This document shows positions 1-10,768 of a stretch of 64,000 nt of DNA, piece after piece. The DNA lies in assembly GCA_934215475.1 (NCBI GenBank), contig CAKPZY010000001.1, forward strand, positions 62,001-126,000, in the 5' to 3' direction. How positions within the stretch are numbered: position 1 is the stretch's first letter; every line of letters starts with the position of its first letter. The translations under genes were made by a program, and so were the position numbers. The stretch is from an uncultured Ligilactobacillus sp. (GTDB lineage: Bacteria > Bacillota > Bacilli > Lactobacillales > Lactobacillaceae). A model generated the notes under the pieces. The model was not told the DNA's origin, ran no database searches, and was given only the letters and a program-made list of their open reading frames with translations.

Positions 1-920
1 TCAAAAATCTGCCTTAACCGAGCCTCGATGATCTCTGCCAAATACTCCTCTGTGATTTTTTCAGGTTCTTGTTTACCAACAACTTGAACAGGAAAAGACT
101 CGTCATCAGAAGATTCGGAAGTTAACGCATACCCGTAATTTCTCTTTAACATTTCAGCATTCTCGATCGAAGTATTTAATACTACAGAAATATCTCGGGT
201 GACGTAATCCCCGCCCTCTTGGTCCAAATATGTGTATTTCAACTTATGATCATGGACTACAGCAGCGGTGGTTTTACCTCCGCCAAGATCGACAACGATT
301 GCTCCAAAATCTTGTTCGCCGTCATTAAGGGCAACTCGTGAGAGGGCAATCGGAGCAACGACAAGATCGGCGACATTCAATCCTGCACGTTCAACACATT
401 TTTTTGTGTTATGTAAAATTGTCTTGGGTCCGGTATACATGACACCCTGCATTTCCATCCGAACGCCAACCATCCCGCGTGGATCTTTAATACCGTCAAA
501 TCCATCTACAACAAATTCATCAGGAACAATATCTATAACTGCCCTTTCTGGGGGAAGGCTTTGCACAAGAGCCGCCTGAGTGACCTTACGGACGTCATCT
601 TCATTGATCTCTTTGGAACTGCCGTCTTCTTCACTCACAGCTATCATGCCATGGCATTGTTCGATCTGCAACATATTGGCCGGTACCCCAACAGTAACAT
701 CCGTGATATCAATATTAGCCCGCTGCTCAGCCTGCTTGACTGCCTCTTTAATTGAGGCAACTACTTGGTCAATATCAACTATCACCCCGCGATTCAAGCC
801 CGCAGATCCTGTATTCCCATAACCGATAATGTTGAGCTGATTTTTTATATACTCTGCTATGATGACCTTGATAGATGTTGTGCCGATGTCTAAGCCGACG
901 AATATATCCGAATTATTCAT
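1..920 (-). CDS. ftsA: Cell division protein FtsA, partial (C-terminus beyond window edge)
   Basis: Actin-fold ATPase that tethers FtsZ to the membrane and recruits late division proteins. About 306 N-terminal residues are present of a family length near 420-450; the C-terminal amphipathic helix lies off the window. The N-terminus carries the phosphate-1 motif GLDIGTTSIK, and a second phosphate loop VVDLGGGKTT is visible. Two adjacent ATG codons can start it; the inner one at 920 is seven bases from the AGGGGG ribosome site, so I chose it over 923. It is the last gene seen in the mraZ-led division cluster, about 115 bases after divIB. Identification is firm because of motif and position. Confidence 0.95.
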   Translation of the reverse strand, partial: MNNSDIFVGLDIGTTSIKVIIAEYIKNQLNIIGYGNTGSAGLNRGVIVDIDQVVASIKEAVKQAEQRANIDITDVTVGVPANMLQIEQCHGMIAVSEEDGSSKEINEDDVRKVTQAALVQSLPPERAVIDIVPDEFVVDGFDGIKDPRGMVGVRMEMQGVMYTGPKTILHNTKKCVERAGLNVADLVVAPIALSRVALNDGEQDFGAIVVDLGGGKTTAAVVHDHKLKYTYLDQEGGDYVTRDISVVLNTSIENAEMLKRNYGYALTSESSDDESFPVQVVGKQEPEKITEEYLAEIIEARLRQIF

Positions 921-1035
921 CATTCAGCCCCCTAGTCATTTTTTAATATTTTATATCACAAAAAACTTATTATAGAAATTCTACCATAGAAACCGCTACA
1001 ATTACCACGATTCTGCTATTAAATCAACAATTTTT

Positions 1036-1893
1036 TCACTTTTTACCGTATGGATAAGAATATGCACCTACTTCCAGATCGATGATCCCTGGACTATCCA
1101 TACTTGCGGCCATGTTAGGATAATACTTCATTTTATCCGATAACGTCGAGATCTTCGCCAAAACCTGATTTCCGTCATTCATATAGAGTCTGACCCTTTC
1201 TGGATCCACTGAAGTTGGTACAAAATGGACCTCTGAGATTCCCTGTTTGACCTCAGGAGCAAGTTGCCCAATTTGCTGTGCCACTTGTTTTAACTGTCTT
1301 GGTTTATGAAAAGAATAAAAAAAAGGATATTTGCCTGATACTTGGGATATTTTTTGCTTAGAAACCGACCCGGACGCAGTGATCCGATAATAATTATCAT
1401 TTTGTTTAAGGTAACCCACCATCGGATATTCCGCAGCTTTGATCGTTATGTTACTACCCTGATAAGAAATATCAGCAGCTTTAACAGCTGGTACACGTTG
1501 CTTGATCTGTTTTTCAATCTGTGATGTTTGCGGCCATATAACAAAAAGCGACTGATAATATTTCAAATCACTTGCTTTTAAGATCTCGTCTTTGCTTTCG
1601 GAATAAGAACCATTAATTTTAACAGATGTGACCCGGCTAAAAGGCAGAATAAAATATAAAGTTATGACTGCAATTAATGAAAAAATAGTTAACAGGACTT
1701 TTTCATGTTTTTTTAGCCTTTGCTTCCGTTTTTTTTTCATTTTTGGCAAATTCTTGTCATAACGAGGCCTTAAAATTCTTTTTTTGCTAACAGCCTCTAT
1801 ACTCTTTTGCCTGCGTAGTTGTTCTTGTTCCCATGGTGTTAAGGGAGCGGAAGTCCGACGCATTTTATGTTGATGCTTCCATTTAAAAAACAC
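1036..1893 (-). CDS. divIB: Cell division protein DivIB/FtsQ
   Basis: Single-pass membrane protein of the divisome that stabilises FtsL and the FtsI-type penicillin-binding protein. Seen: a long basic cytoplasmic tail (residues 1-65, rich in K and R), one membrane segment at about 66-85, then a POTRA-like domain (VTSVKINGSYSES onward) and a beta domain. Length 285 residues is normal for lactobacilli. The start is GTG at 1893, nine bases downstream of an AAGGGGG ribosome site. It sits between murG and ftsA, the usual place for divIB. No anomalies seen. Confidence 0.93.
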   Translation of the reverse strand: MFFKWKHQHKMRRTSAPLTPWEQEQLRRQKSIEAVSKKRILRPRYDKNLPKMKKKRKQRLKKHEKVLLTIFSLIAVITLYFILPFSRVTSVKINGSYSESKDEILKASDLKYYQSLFVIWPQTSQIEKQIKQRVPAVKAADISYQGSNITIKAAEYPMVGYLKQNDNYYRITASGSVSKQKISQVSGKYPFFYSFHKPRQLKQVAQQIGQLAPEVKQGISEVHFVPTSVDPERVRLYMNDGNQVLAKISTLSDKMKYYPNMAASMDSPGIIDLEVGAYSYPYGKK

Positions 1894-1976
1894 GTTTTCC
1901 GACCCCCTTGCAGTTTATTTATTAAACTTAGCTTAAATCAAAGCAAACAAAATCAATATCTCTTGATCCTATAATA

Positions 1977-3068
1977 TTACTGTATAATTTCCTTCAAAAC
2001 ATTGAGCACCTGTTTGGCTGCATCCGGAACCCCAGCCTTTTTTGCATTACCGGCCATTTTCGCTCGCAATTCAGGATCGCTCATTAATTTATCCGCTTGC
2101 TTGAATAATTTATCAGGATCCAGATCCGGTTCTTTAATTAATTCAGCCGCATTTTGTTGAACTAAACTTAAAGCATTTTTTGTCTGATGATCGTTCGTCA
2201 CGTACGGACTAGGGATCAAAATACTTGGGATGCCCAAGGCGGTGATCTCTGCTAAACTTGTTGCCCCTGCCCGACCAACAATTACAGCAACTTCGGGTAA
2301 AATTTGCGGCATATCAGGAATATATGGCTGAATCACAAAATTATTGGGTACTTGTTTAGCTGCAGGCTGTTGCATCAGCTTGTCGTAGTGCACACGCCCT
2401 GTGACAAATAATACTTGATACTTGCTGCCTTTAAACATTTGGGCAGAAGCTAACGCCGTTTGATTAATTTTTTCTGCACCTCTAGAACCACCAAAGATCA
2501 AGAGCGTTGGCCGATCACTTCTCAAACCGTATTTGATCAGAGTTTTATTTGGCTTGATACCGGATACTTGAGAGGCTCTGGGATTACCAGTAAATACGAC
2601 TTTTGGCTCAGGAAAATCCTGCTTGACTTCTGGAAAACAGATGCCGATCTTATCTACAAAATGACTCAAAAATTTATTGGTGACGCCAGACACACTATTT
2701 TGTTCATGGATGAATGTTGGTATCTTTAACTTTGCTGCAGCATATACTACAGAGCCACAAACATAACCCCCAGTTCCCACCACTACATCGGGTTTAAATT
2801 GGCGAATGATCTTTTTTGAATCTTGAACACTTTTTAAAAACAAATAAATGGTCTTAAAATTTTCTAAGCTTAAGGAACGTTTAAAACCTTGGATCCGGAT
2901 GGTCTTAAAAGAAATACCAGCATCAGGCACGATTTTGCTTTCCAAGCCGCGCTGTGTGCCAACGTATAAAACTGCTGCATCCGGCTGCTGCTTTTTCAAT
3001 GCTTCTATCAAAGCCAACGCAGGATAAATATGTCCACCAGTTCCACCACCAGATATCAGTAACCTCAT
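1977..3068 (-). CDS. murG: UDP-N-acetylglucosamine-undecaprenyl-PP-MurNAc-pentapeptide transferase MurG
   Basis: Adds GlcNAc to lipid I to make lipid II on the inner membrane face. Seen: N-terminal glycine-rich loop [11 protein letters not shown], the second loop [11 protein letters not shown] in the C-terminal Rossmann domain, and the donor-binding segment [11 protein letters not shown]. Length 363 residues is typical of the GT28 family. The ATG overlaps the murD stop by four bases (ATGA), implying translational coupling. A GGGGGAG ribosome site lies inside the murD end. It acts directly after MraY, encoded two genes upstream. Confidence 0.97.
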   Translation of the reverse strand: MRLLISGGGTGGHIYPALALIEALKKQQPDAAVLYVGTQRGLESKIVPDAGISFKTIRIQGFKRSLSLENFKTIYLFLKSVQDSKKIIRQFKPDVVVGTGGYVCGSVVYAAAKLKIPTFIHEQNSVSGVTNKFLSHFVDKIGICFPEVKQDFPEPKVVFTGNPRASQVSGIKPNKTLIKYGLRSDRPTLLIFGGSRGAEKINQTALASAQMFKGSKYQVLFVTGRVHYDKLMQQPAAKQVPNNFVIQPYIPDMPQILPEVAVIVGRAGATSLAEITALGIPSILIPSPYVTNDHQTKNALSLVQQNAAELIKEPDLDPDKLFKQADKLMSDPELRAKMAGNAKKAGVPDAAKQVLNVLKEIIQ

Positions 3069-4444
3069 AATTTCTCCCCCGTTTTTTTGATCAAGTGCTC
3101 GACTGATTCGATATATTTATCGCCCCGTACTTCAAAAGTCGGCCATTGATCCCAACTTGCACATGCTGGTGAAAGAAGGATCACATCGCCTGGTTTGCTT
3201 AAAGTGAAAGCCTTAGGAACTGCTTTAGCAGCGTCTTGTTCATAGGAAATACTTGTGATACCCGCTTTTTTGCCAGCTGCAGCCAGTTGCTTGGCAGTTT
3301 GTCCAAAGACTATTAAGGCACGAACATGTTTTTTCAAAGCAGGGATCAGCGGGTCAAAAGATAATCCTCGGTCTAAACCTCCTGCCAGCAAAACGACTGG
3401 CTGCTTGAAACCTGCCAAAGCCTTTTCGGTGGCTTCTAAGTTTGTCGCTTTCGAATCATTATAAAATGTTCTATCTTGGAAGGTCGTTAGATATTGTGTT
3501 CTGTGTTTGACACCAGAGAAAGTTTTTAACACTTCGCTAATACGAGCAATACTTTGTCCTAGGAGCTTGGCAACAGCAATGGCAGCTAAAGCATTCTCAA
3601 CATTATGCTCACCAGGAATTTTGATTTGATCAGCAGGCATGATGAATTCGTCTTTAAAGTACAAGTTGCCACCACGCTGATAGGCACCCCTTTCAGTAGT
3701 ATCGTTAACAGAAAAAGGTACTCGAGTTGCTTTTGACGCAGCAGTAGCTTTTCTGGCTTCTTCGTTGTCCCAGTTGACCACGAAAAAATCATTAGGCTGC
3801 TGATTCTTTGTAATATTCATCTTTGCCAAAACGTACTTTTCATGAGTTCCATGGAAATCAGTGTGTGCTTCATAAATATTAGTCAAAACAGCTATGTGCG
3901 GGTGGAATGCGGTGACACCATTTAACTGAAAACTTGATAATTCTGTAACTATAACGTCTTTTCGGCCAGCCTTTTGAGCGATCAACGAGACAGGCGTCCC
4001 AATATTACCAGCGGTAAAAACATGGTCAAATTTACTAAGTTTTTCAAGCATCAACCCAATTAAGGTAGTCGTCGTAGTTTTCCCGTTAGTTCCGGTTATT
4101 CCTATCAGGGGAGCCTCGGACACCTCAAAAGCGATCTCCGGTTCTGTAATGACGGGCAAATGACGTCTGAGTGCCTCTTTGACTAACGGATTATCGTAAG
4201 GGATCCCAGGATTTTTGACCATCAGATCACACCCGTCAAGCAAGTTCAGCGGATGACTTCCCGTGACGACTTTGATACCTAGTGTTTGCAATTCTTTGAC
4301 TGCCTTCGGATCGCTAGCTTTGTTTTTATCGTTCACAGTCACCACTGCCTGCACTTTATGTAATAATTTAGCAGCGTTTACTCCGCTTTTGCCTAATCCT
4401 AAAACTAAGACGTTTTTTCCTTGGTAGCTCGTCACTTTTTTCAT
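3065..4444 (-). CDS. murD: UDP-N-acetylmuramoylalanine-D-glutamate ligase MurD
   Basis: ATP-dependent ligase adding D-glutamate to UDP-MurNAc-L-Ala in the cytoplasm. Seen: N-terminal Rossmann segment [10 protein letters not shown], Mur-ligase P-loop [12 protein letters not shown] at about residues 113-124, and the C-terminal ligase signature NDSKATN. I start it at the ATG at 4444 ([10 protein letters not shown]) because AAGGGAG lies eight bases upstream; an in-frame start 14 codons earlier has no ribosome site. Length is then 459 residues, normal for the family. Coupled to murG by a four-base overlap. Confidence 0.96.
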   Translation of the reverse strand: MKKVTSYQGKNVLVLGLGKSGVNAAKLLHKVQAVVTVNDKNKASDPKAVKELQTLGIKVVTGSHPLNLLDGCDLMVKNPGIPYDNPLVKEALRRHLPVITEPEIAFEVSEAPLIGITGTNGKTTTTTLIGLMLEKLSKFDHVFTAGNIGTPVSLIAQKAGRKDVIVTELSSFQLNGVTAFHPHIAVLTNIYEAHTDFHGTHEKYVLAKMNITKNQQPNDFFVVNWDNEEARKATAASKATRVPFSVNDTTERGAYQRGGNLYFKDEFIMPADQIKIPGEHNVENALAAIAVAKLLGQSIARISEVLKTFSGVKHRTQYLTTFQDRTFYNDSKATNLEATEKALAGFKQPVVLLAGGLDRGLSFDPLIPALKKHVRALIVFGQTAKQLAAAGKKAGITSISYEQDAAKAVPKAFTLSKPGDVILLSPACASWDQWPTFEVRGDKYIESVEHLIKKTGEKL

Positions 4445-4571
4445 TTCTCTAACTCCCTTAAATGTCTCTTTTGTAAGCAAAATCAACCTAAAATAACTAA
4501 GTCAAAATGATCTTAAACACGGCCGCCTGACCTTTTTGCCAATTTTACGGCGACTATGTTCCTTCACATTG

Positions 4572-5534
4572 CTATAATATAAACCATAATGAAACAACTG
4601 CCATTATCAATCCAATACCCCAAAATGTCCAATCTATCCGCCATTCGCTCCAACCACTCAATTCAAAATGGTGGTGCAGCGGACTCATTTTAAAGATCCG
4701 TTTCCCGGTCGTCTTGAAAGAAATCACTTGGAGTATCACACTGGAGGTCTCGACCACGAATATCAAGCCAATGAATAGCAACGACAATTCATGGTGAACA
4801 AGGATAGAAACCGCGGCCAAAGCACCGCCCAATGCGAGTGAGCCCATATCCCCCATAAATATTTTAGCTGGTTTCTTATTAAACAAGAAGAACCCGCAAA
4901 GGGCACCAATGATGGCAAGGCAAAATAGTAAAACATCAAACTGTTGTTGAATATAGGCAATCACACTATAAGCTCCAAAAGATATGATCGACTGGCCAGC
5001 AACCAGACCATCGATACCATCTGTTAAGTTGACTGCATTTGAAAAGCCTATCAACCAAAATAATACAAATGCTGCATAGATCCAAGGCACACTTAGGTGG
5101 ATCCCAAAGATGTTGAGTGAGAAGGGCAAATTTTCAAAATGATAAACGATCAGGAAAATTACTCCCCCAAGGATCTGCCCTGCCAACTTTTGCCAAGCTC
5201 GTAAGCCTTCATTTCGTTTTTTCAACAATTTTATCGAGTCATCAAAAAAGCCTAAGAAACCATAAAGGGCCGAAATAAAAACTAATATCAAGAGTTGGGG
5301 AGTTAGTTCGTGCATTATAAGGGATGCGACCACAGCTGTAAAGACGATCACGATATTAAAAACCAATCCACCCATAGTTGGTGTACCAGATTTTTTTTCG
5401 TGCCAGCTTGGTCCCTCTGGCCTGATCATCTGCCCAGCCTTTTTTTCATGAGCATAGTTAATAAAAAAGGGGGTAAATATGATCGTTAATATGAAACTGG
5501 ATAATGCAGTTCCAAACATGTTTAAAAAGTTCAT
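4572..5534 (-). CDS. mraY: Phospho-N-acetylmuramoyl-pentapeptide transferase MraY
   Basis: Polytopic membrane enzyme that moves phospho-MurNAc-pentapeptide onto undecaprenyl phosphate, giving lipid I. Seen: about ten hydrophobic segments in 320 residues, the family motifs [12 protein letters not shown] (catalytic aspartates) and [14 protein letters not shown], and the triple histidine HHHFEL near the C-terminus. Ribosome site AAAGGAG lies eight bases before the ATG. It follows the PASTA penicillin-binding protein by 28 bases and precedes murD with a 127-base gap that holds no gene. Confidence 0.97.
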   Translation of the reverse strand: MNFLNMFGTALSSFILTIIFTPFFINYAHEKKAGQMIRPEGPSWHEKKSGTPTMGGLVFNIVIVFTAVVASLIMHELTPQLLILVFISALYGFLGFFDDSIKLLKKRNEGLRAWQKLAGQILGGVIFLIVYHFENLPFSLNIFGIHLSVPWIYAAFVLFWLIGFSNAVNLTDGIDGLVAGQSIISFGAYSVIAYIQQQFDVLLFCLAIIGALCGFFLFNKKPAKIFMGDMGSLALGGALAAVSILVHHELSLLFIGLIFVVETSSVILQVISFKTTGKRIFKMSPLHHHFELSGWSEWRIDWTFWGIGLIMAVVSLWFIL

Positions 5535-5562
5535 CTGAGCTGCTCCTTTAAATTTACAAATT

Positions 5563-7719
5563 TTATTGACTCGTTAGATCAACTTTTAACTCTTGTCCAA
5601 CCGTTATCCTCCTTCCGGGTGCCACACTTTGAGTGTCCCCATAACCGGAGCCGGTCAGCTTGAGCTTCAAGCCGAACATTTGACTGAATTTCAAAATATC
5701 AGCTTGTGACCATCCTTTAAGGTCGGGTATTGTTGCCGGACCATTCGTGACTAAAATGATCCTTTCTCCTTTGATCACTTTAGCTCCCTTTACTTGCGAC
5801 TGTTTAGTGACTTTTGCACCATTTCCAACCACTTCAGCCTTTAAGCCGGCTGCCTGCAACTTTTTAGTTGCGCTTGACACACTAGTTCCAACCAAATCAG
5901 TAACTGTATCAGTAGCTGTTTGCGAATCAGTACTGTCATCATCTAGCGTGCGCTGCATTAAAGGATTAAAGATGGATGCGATCATTTTGGTAGCTGTGCC
6001 ATCTGAACTAAAAGTTTTCGGCCTTTCAACGGTAATGTAAAGAACGTATTTAGGATCGCTCGCGGGAGCTATTCCCACGACAGAAAAAGTGTAATTAGTC
6101 TCTCCACTTAAATAACCTGAACCATCTGGTTTAGCGATTTGGGCCGTCCCAGTTTTAGCTGCAATCGAATAATCATTTAATTTATAATCATGGCCAGTTC
6201 CATTAGGATCTGTGACAACCTTTTCCATTAAATTCAGTACTTGCTGACTGGTTTTTTTGGTGATCGGATGCCCGACTATCGTTGGTGATGAGTGATAAAC
6301 ATCCTTATGTGTATTAGGATCTGTAATTTTGGAGATCAAACGAGGCTTCATCATCTTGCCGCCATTAGCGATTGCTGAAAAGCCCTGCATCATCTGCAAA
6401 GATGTAACATCGATCCCTTGGCCATATGAAGTATTAGCCTGATCAATAGGGTACTTATAACTTATGGAACCAGACGACTCATCTCCCAGGCCAGCATTTG
6501 TGCTCCGTAAAAAGCCGAATTTTTTTAAATATTGTTCCCACCGGCGTGCGCCGATCTGTTGTTGTAAATGTGCCATTCCAACATTAGATGAGCGGATGAA
6601 TGCCTGATCATAGTTGATCGTGCCCCAACCTATTCTATTCCAATCATAGATCGTCTGCTTATCTATCTGGTAAGTTCCAGAATGGTATGTGGCATCACCA
6701 TTAAAGACATTGCTATTTATAGCAGCTGCTGTAGTAAAGACTTTCATAGTAGAGCCTGGTTCATATGCATCTTCTAACAAAGTGTTGCGCCAAATGTCAC
6801 TGATGCCCTGCTTTGTTTGAGGATTAAAAGTCGGTCGTTGAGTGGCTGCGATAACAGAACCCGTTTTAGAATTCATCAGAATAGCACGGATCCCCACCGG
6901 ATGATATTTGTTTTGTGCTCGATCTGTCAAAGTTTCCAAATAAGTCTGTAAACGCTGGTCGATAGTGGTATAAATGTTATCCCCATTCTTAACTTTTCTT
7001 GTTTTCCCTCTTCTGCCTGTGATCGTGGTACCTTCGCTATCAAAAGAGGATTTTCTAACACCGTCTGTTCCACGCAATTGTTTATCATACTGCTTTTCTA
7101 ACCCCATAACGCCAATCAATTTGCCATTAGTGTTTTCAGACAAACCAATGATGTGTGAGGCAAAATTTCCATTTGGATACAGTCGGGATTGAGAAGGAAT
7201 AAATTTGATCCCAGGTATTTTGGCATCGTCGATCGTTTTTTTAGTCTCAAGTGAAATATTTTTGCCCTTATTACCTAATTCGACTTGATACAGATCCTTA
7301 TTTTGTGGATTAATAGCCTTCCAAACCTGAACATAACTCATATGTAAGTTTCTGCTTAGTAACTTGGCCGCATCACGCTTTTTTGAAGTTGGTAAATAAT
7401 CGACCTTTCCATTATAGGTTGCTTTTCTTGAGAGCACAATATAAACAGAATAGGTGGTTGTATCTTCTGCGATCGGTTGCGAATTAGAATCATAGATCGT
7501 TCCGCGCTTCGCCGCCAATCTTGTCGTGGCGTCATAAAGTTTGGCAACGTTTTGGTGGAGATTTTGTCCATCCGCCTGGTGAAAAACCGAGATATAAAAA
7601 AAGCGCCCAGCAAATATAATAAAAATGCCAATAATCGCAAAGAAAATAGTCCTGCCAATGTACTTGCGGTTATAACTTACACCTTTATTTTTTACCGATC
7701 GCTTCTGTTTATTGTTCAT
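5563..7719 (-). CDS. Septal transpeptidase, class B penicillin-binding protein with PASTA domains (PBP2X/FtsI type)
   Basis: Cross-links septal peptidoglycan outside the membrane. Seen in order: short basic tail, membrane anchor at about residues 24-44, dimerisation domain, transpeptidase domain with the three signature motifs S323-T-M-K326, S377-S-N379 and K522-T-G524, then about 120 C-terminal residues containing two PASTA repeats ([15 protein letters not shown] and the segment starting [11 protein letters not shown]). Length 718 matches PBP2X-like proteins of lactobacilli. Start overlaps the ftsL stop by four bases (ATGA). The name pbpX or ftsI would both be used; I leave the symbol empty. 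Confidence 0.95.
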   Translation of the reverse strand: MNNKQKRSVKNKGVSYNRKYIGRTIFFAIIGIFIIFAGRFFYISVFHQADGQNLHQNVAKLYDATTRLAAKRGTIYDSNSQPIAEDTTTYSVYIVLSRKATYNGKVDYLPTSKKRDAAKLLSRNLHMSYVQVWKAINPQNKDLYQVELGNKGKNISLETKKTIDDAKIPGIKFIPSQSRLYPNGNFASHIIGLSENTNGKLIGVMGLEKQYDKQLRGTDGVRKSSFDSEGTTITGRRGKTRKVKNGDNIYTTIDQRLQTYLETLTDRAQNKYHPVGIRAILMNSKTGSVIAATQRPTFNPQTKQGISDIWRNTLLEDAYEPGSTMKVFTTAAAINSNVFNGDATYHSGTYQIDKQTIYDWNRIGWGTINYDQAFIRSSNVGMAHLQQQIGARRWEQYLKKFGFLRSTNAGLGDESSGSISYKYPIDQANTSYGQGIDVTSLQMMQGFSAIANGGKMMKPRLISKITDPNTHKDVYHSSPTIVGHPITKKTSQQVLNLMEKVVTDPNGTGHDYKLNDYSIAAKTGTAQIAKPDGSGYLSGETNYTFSVVGIAPASDPKYVLYITVERPKTFSSDGTATKMIASIFNPLMQRTLDDDSTDSQTATDTVTDLVGTSVSSATKKLQAAGLKAEVVGNGAKVTKQSQVKGAKVIKGERIILVTNGPATIPDLKGWSQADILKFSQMFGLKLKLTGSGYGDTQSVAPGRRITVGQELKVDLTSQ

Positions 7720-8081
7720 TTTGAAACATTCCTTGTATTTTGCTCATTCATAGATAGACCTGCCGACTTGGCAACTGCATCTAGCCTAGAACGGCTGGTC
7801 AATTCACCGACCTCTTGCTTGGTGTTGGCATTTTTTGCGTGTACGGATGAGATTTCAGCATTAATATGCTGTAAATTAACCTGTGAAGAGTTAAGAGTGA
7901 TAGCAGACGCAACAACCAAACAGGCTAGAATACTGACCCAAGCAGAGATTAATACTACCATAAATTTCTCTGTTTTTAAATAATATCCCTTTTTAGGTTG
8001 TCGTTTAGGTTGTTCTCGTGTCGTATGTAACGGTCTTGGGATCGGTTCCGTAATAATTTTTCTTGCAGTATTTTCAGCCAT
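7716..8081 (-). CDS. ftsL: Cell division protein FtsL
   Basis: Small bitopic divisome protein that forms a complex with DivIB and DivIC. Seen: about 45 charged cytoplasmic residues, one membrane span (FMVVLISAWVSILACLVVASA), and an extracellular segment with heptad-like leucine, isoleucine and valine spacing as expected for its coiled coil. I start at the ATG at 8081 (MAENTARKII) with AAGGGTG seven bases upstream; the upstream in-frame ATG at 8111 lies within rsmH and lacks a clear site. Length 121 residues. Lies between rsmH and the penicillin-binding protein, its standard place. Confidence 0.9.
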   Translation of the reverse strand: MAENTARKIITEPIPRPLHTTREQPKRQPKKGYYLKTEKFMVVLISAWVSILACLVVASAITLNSSQVNLQHINAEISSVHAKNANTKQEVGELTSRSRLDAVAKSAGLSMNEQNTRNVSK

Positions 8082-8094
8082 TTTATCACACCCT

Positions 8095-9066
8095 TCAATG
8101 ATTATCCTCATGATTCTTAGTGCCTAATTTTTCGATAATACGTAATTTAGCGGAATGAGCACGGTGATTAGACGAAACTTCCTCTTTCGTAGGAATAATT
8201 GGTTTCCTATTGACCAACTTAAATTTAGGCTCCATCCCTTCAGGTATCACCGGCAAATCTGGTGGTAAGTCCGGTAGGCTTGATTTTTCCTTGAACAGAT
8301 TTTTGACCAAGCGATCCTCCAAAGACTGGAAAGTGATCACGCTGATCCTTCCCCCCGGTAACAACAGATCCAATGCTTGTTCTAACGAATCCTCTAGTGC
8401 TCCCAATTCATCATTCACTGCGATCCTTAAGGCTTGGAAAACTTTTTTAGCAGGGTGACCTCCATGCCGCCTGTTCTTAGCGGGTATCCCTTGCTTAATT
8501 AATTCTACTAACTGATCTGTGTTTTCTATCGGTGCTTTTTTTCGAGCAGTTTCGATCCGTCTGGCAATGGACTTAGAAAATTTTTCTTCGCCGTAGCGGA
8601 AAAAGATCCTTACCAGATCTTCATATGGCCAATCGTTTACGATCTCTTCAGCCGTTAAAGCTTGCCGCTGGTCCATTCTCATATCTAATGGAGCATTTAG
8701 CCGATAGCTAAAACCACGGGCAGCCACATCAAACTGTGGTGAAGATACTCCCAAGTCATAAACGATCCCATCCACAGCTGGAACATTAAATTGTTCCAAT
8801 GAATACTTTATTTCTCGAAAATTTTGCTGAATCAGCACCAACTGTCCATTTTGTAAGTATTTTGCTAATTTTTGCTGATTAAATGAAATAGCTGTCTCAT
8901 CTTGATCAAAAGCATATAACTTACCTCGCCGATCAAGTTTAGATAAAAGCAGCTCTGAGTGACCGCCCCCACCTAACGTACAATCCACATAACATCCGGA
9001 CGGTTTTACCTGCAAATTATCAATTGCTTCATTCAACAAAACTGTCTCGTGTTTAAATTCTGCCAT
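8095..9066 (-). CDS. rsmH: 16S rRNA (cytosine(1402)-N(4))-methyltransferase RsmH (MraW)
   Basis: SAM-dependent methyltransferase acting on the 30S decoding site. Seen: N-terminal signature [14 protein letters not shown]-binding motif [11 protein letters not shown], a conserved segment [17 protein letters not shown], and [13 protein letters not shown] near the C-terminus. I place the start at 9066 ([11 protein letters not shown]) because AAGGAG lies five bases upstream and the family begins here; a start at 9105 would add thirteen unsupported residues. Length 323 residues. Second gene of the mraZ-led cluster. Confidence 0.96.
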   Translation of the reverse strand: MAEFKHETVLLNEAIDNLQVKPSGCYVDCTLGGGGHSELLLSKLDRRGKLYAFDQDETAISFNQQKLAKYLQNGQLVLIQQNFREIKYSLEQFNVPAVDGIVYDLGVSSPQFDVAARGFSYRLNAPLDMRMDQRQALTAEEIVNDWPYEDLVRIFFRYGEEKFSKSIARRIETARKKAPIENTDQLVELIKQGIPAKNRRHGGHPAKKVFQALRIAVNDELGALEDSLEQALDLLLPGGRISVITFQSLEDRLVKNLFKEKSSLPDLPPDLPVIPEGMEPKFKLVNRKPIIPTKEEVSSNHRAHSAKLRIIEKLGTKNHEDNH

Positions 9067-9131
9067 AATGACTCCTTGCACCGCCATCCCGATATTAAAT
9101 ATCAATACCCACGAATAGACGGATGAGAATA

Positions 9132-9563
9132 TTAAAGTCCAAAGTCGATCATATTTTCGGCGATATCATCAAAGTTTTCTTCAGCACTAGCTGAGAAACT
9201 TCTCCACCTGTCTTCAGACCAAATTTCAAACCGACTGGATACCCCAACGATCACACATTTTTTATCTACCGCTGCATGAGCTAATAATGACTGGGGAATA
9301 TTGATCCGTCCTTGCTTATCAAAATCACTTTCAGTGGCAGCTGAGTAAAAGAAACGGACAAAGGCCCGAGCATCTTTTTTGGTAAGCGGAAGCTGTTTCA
9401 GTTTTTCTTCGAGGTTCTGCCATTCGTCCATGGGATAACCGAACAGACAGCCATCCAAACCGCGGGTCAAAACACATTTACCTGCTAATTCATCCCTAAA
9501 TTTAGCGGGAATTATTAACCGGCCCTTTGTGTCGATCGAGTGTCTAAACTCTCCCATAAACAT
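9132..9563 (-). CDS. mraZ: Transcriptional regulator MraZ
   Basis: DNA-binding regulator of the division and wall cluster that it heads. Seen: two SpoVT-AbrB-type halves, [13 protein letters not shown] near the N-terminus and [13 protein letters not shown] in the second half. I start at the ATG at 9563 ([11 protein letters not shown]), seven bases from GGAGGT; ATGs at 9569 and 9578 are too close to or upstream of the site. Length 143 residues is the family norm. The upstream DNA carries regularly spaced GTGG repeats that fit MraZ autoregulation (separate entry). Confidence 0.95.
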   Translation of the reverse strand: MFMGEFRHSIDTKGRLIIPAKFRDELAGKCVLTRGLDGCLFGYPMDEWQNLEEKLKQLPLTKKDARAFVRFFYSAATESDFDKQGRINIPQSLLAHAAVDKKCVIVGVSSRFEIWSEDRWRSFSASAEENFDDIAENMIDFGL

Positions 9564-9596
9564 TGGCATCACCTCCAAATCTACTAATTAATTTAA

Positions 9597-9647
9597 ATAC
9601 TACCACATCTCCCCACTTTTAACCACTAAATGACACATTATTTCCAC
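9597..9647 (-). promoter_or_regulatory. mraZ promoter with MraZ-type operator repeats
   Basis: Read on the minus strand, GTGG occurs at plus-strand positions 9644-9647, 9623-9626, 9613-9616 and 9603-9606, with a TGTG variant at 9633-9636. The last four are spaced ten bases apart. MraZ proteins are known to bind direct repeats of a TGGG-like core at one helical turn. The final repeat abuts an extended -10 element (TGG then TAGTAT, 9597-9602), so bound MraZ would cover the promoter. The repeats are seen; their function is inferred. Confidence 0.7.
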
Positions 9648-9840
9648 TAATTGTGCTTGATATCTCAACAAATTGTATTATTCAAACTGATGTTCCCCTT
9701 CTGCAATGATTTTTTGGCAATCAGCTGGATCTCCTCCCTAAAAACATGAAGTAAATAAAAGAGAGATTTTGCTTTTAAAGTGAGCCGTTAAAATAATGCC
9801 CAATATCGGGTTTTAATTTTTCCTTTGCACAAGCAGATGT

Positions 9841-9880
9841 AAAAAAGCACTAAACTAGGGATCAGCCTAGCTCAGTGCTC
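9841..9880 (-). terminator. Rho-independent terminator after the DUF3397 gene
   Basis: On the minus strand AGCACT and CCTAG-type stems pair with AGTGCT and CTAGG across a short loop (arms 9846-9859 and 9866-9879), followed by six T residues at 9846-9841. It lies 32 bases beyond the DUF3397 stop and separates that gene from the mraZ promoter. Confidence 0.75.
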
Positions 9881-9911
9881 CTATCTAACTATTCAGATGT
9901 AGACGAATGTT

Positions 9912-10280
9912 TTACCTGCTAGTGAGTACTAAATAAATTTTCACCAACAAAAAAAGTATGTAGGTTGCGAGTACGACAATACCTGCTATACGAATATATC
10001 TCACAAAAAAAGCGGAATAAATAATATCCCCTTCTAAAAAAGCATAAGTCAACGTCATTGCGATACCAAAAAGTGCCATTGCAAAAATAATAAAAGGTAC
10101 TAATGATAGGCCCATTATTTCTTGTGATAGAAAATGAAGTCCACAAACCGTTAATGGCAAAGTTAAATCTAACACATTTATTCTTCTTGACCACCTATCC
10201 GAAACGATATTTTTGACTGCCGCTAATAAAATTATCCAAATAAGGTTTGCCATTAACCAAAAAAGCCAATTATTAAACAT
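9912..10280 (-). CDS. DUF3397-type integral membrane protein
   Basis: Function unknown. Seen: 122 residues with four hydrophobic segments (N-terminal WLFWLMANLIWIILL, then roughly residues 40-55, 60-85 and 95-118) and few charged residues. The size, topology and place directly upstream of mraZ match the DUF3397 family of lactobacilli; family assignment is from recognition, not a search. ATG at 10280 has GAAGGTGG five bases upstream, so I prefer it to the GTG at 10289. Own terminator downstream. Confidence 0.7.
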   Translation of the reverse strand: MFNNWLFWLMANLIWIILLAAVKNIVSDRWSRRINVLDLTLPLTVCGLHFLSQEIMGLSLVPFIIFAMALFGIAMTLTYAFLEGDIIYSAFFVRYIRIAGIVVLATYILFLLVKIYLVLTSR

Positions 10281-10580
10281 ATATACCACCTTCGCTGCCT
10301 AACTTTCTCGCAATGACCGATGCTTCCACAATATTTTAACATGTATTGTGTTTAATGACAGATCCATTCCACATCCTACCAATATCAAAAACTCCAGAAA
10401 CTTGATTAATTTATGGCGGACTCGCATTTTGAATTAACAGACTTTTATAAAATATGTTGTAAAAGATATATTTTTAAGATCCAAAATTAAACTCTCCTAT
10501 AGTGCAATATTTTGAGGTTTGACATTGCCTCCAATGAAACGGTAAAATATACAATAGAAAAAATTAAGGGTGATTTAAAT

Positions 10581-10703
10581 TTGCGTAAAAAGAAAAAACG
10601 TACTACTTTTCAAAAAATTACATTGGTAGTGGTCTGGCTCATGATAATCTTCACCGTCGGAGCTGTGATCCTAGGTGCTGTGGGACCCTTTCTCGGTAAT
10701 TGA
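10581..10703 (+). CDS. DUF4044-type small membrane protein
   Basis: A 40-residue protein with a lysine- and arginine-rich N-terminus (RKKKKRT) followed by one membrane span (LVVVWLMIIFTVGAVILGAV). It matches the short DUF4044 proteins found beside the division cluster in lactobacilli. I choose the TTG start at 10581 because AAGGGTGA sits seven bases upstream and the family begins with the basic stretch; an ATG at 10512 would add 23 residues with no ribosome site. Role unknown. A good terminator follows. Confidence 0.65.
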   Translation: MRKKKKRTTFQKITLVVVWLMIIFTVGAVILGAVGPFLGN

Positions 10704-10738
10704 TCTCGCATAAAAATCAAACATAAGGTAATTTACAC

Positions 10739-10768
10739 AGCAAGGCCAGACAAGTCTTGCTTTTTTTA
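10739..10768 (+). terminator. Terminator after the DUF4044 gene
   Basis: AGCAAG (10739-10744) pairs with CTTGCT (10756-10761), followed by seven T residues on the plus strand. The T run overlaps the stop codon of the convergent hydrolase gene. Confidence 0.75.

Noticed and set aside
268..822. Several plus-strand frames across ftsA
   Set aside because: Antisense shadows of ftsA, with no ribosome sites and no coding character.
4445..4486. Upstream in-frame extension of murD
   Set aside because: Adds 14 residues with no ribosome site; the ATG at 4444 has AAGGGAG at the right distance.
9564..9578. Upstream in-frame extension of mraZ
   Set aside because: Would place the start on or before the GGAGGT ribosome site.
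9790..9835. Possible hairpin CCCAATATCGGG upstream of mraZ
   Set aside because: Only three pairs in the stem and no clear T run for either strand.
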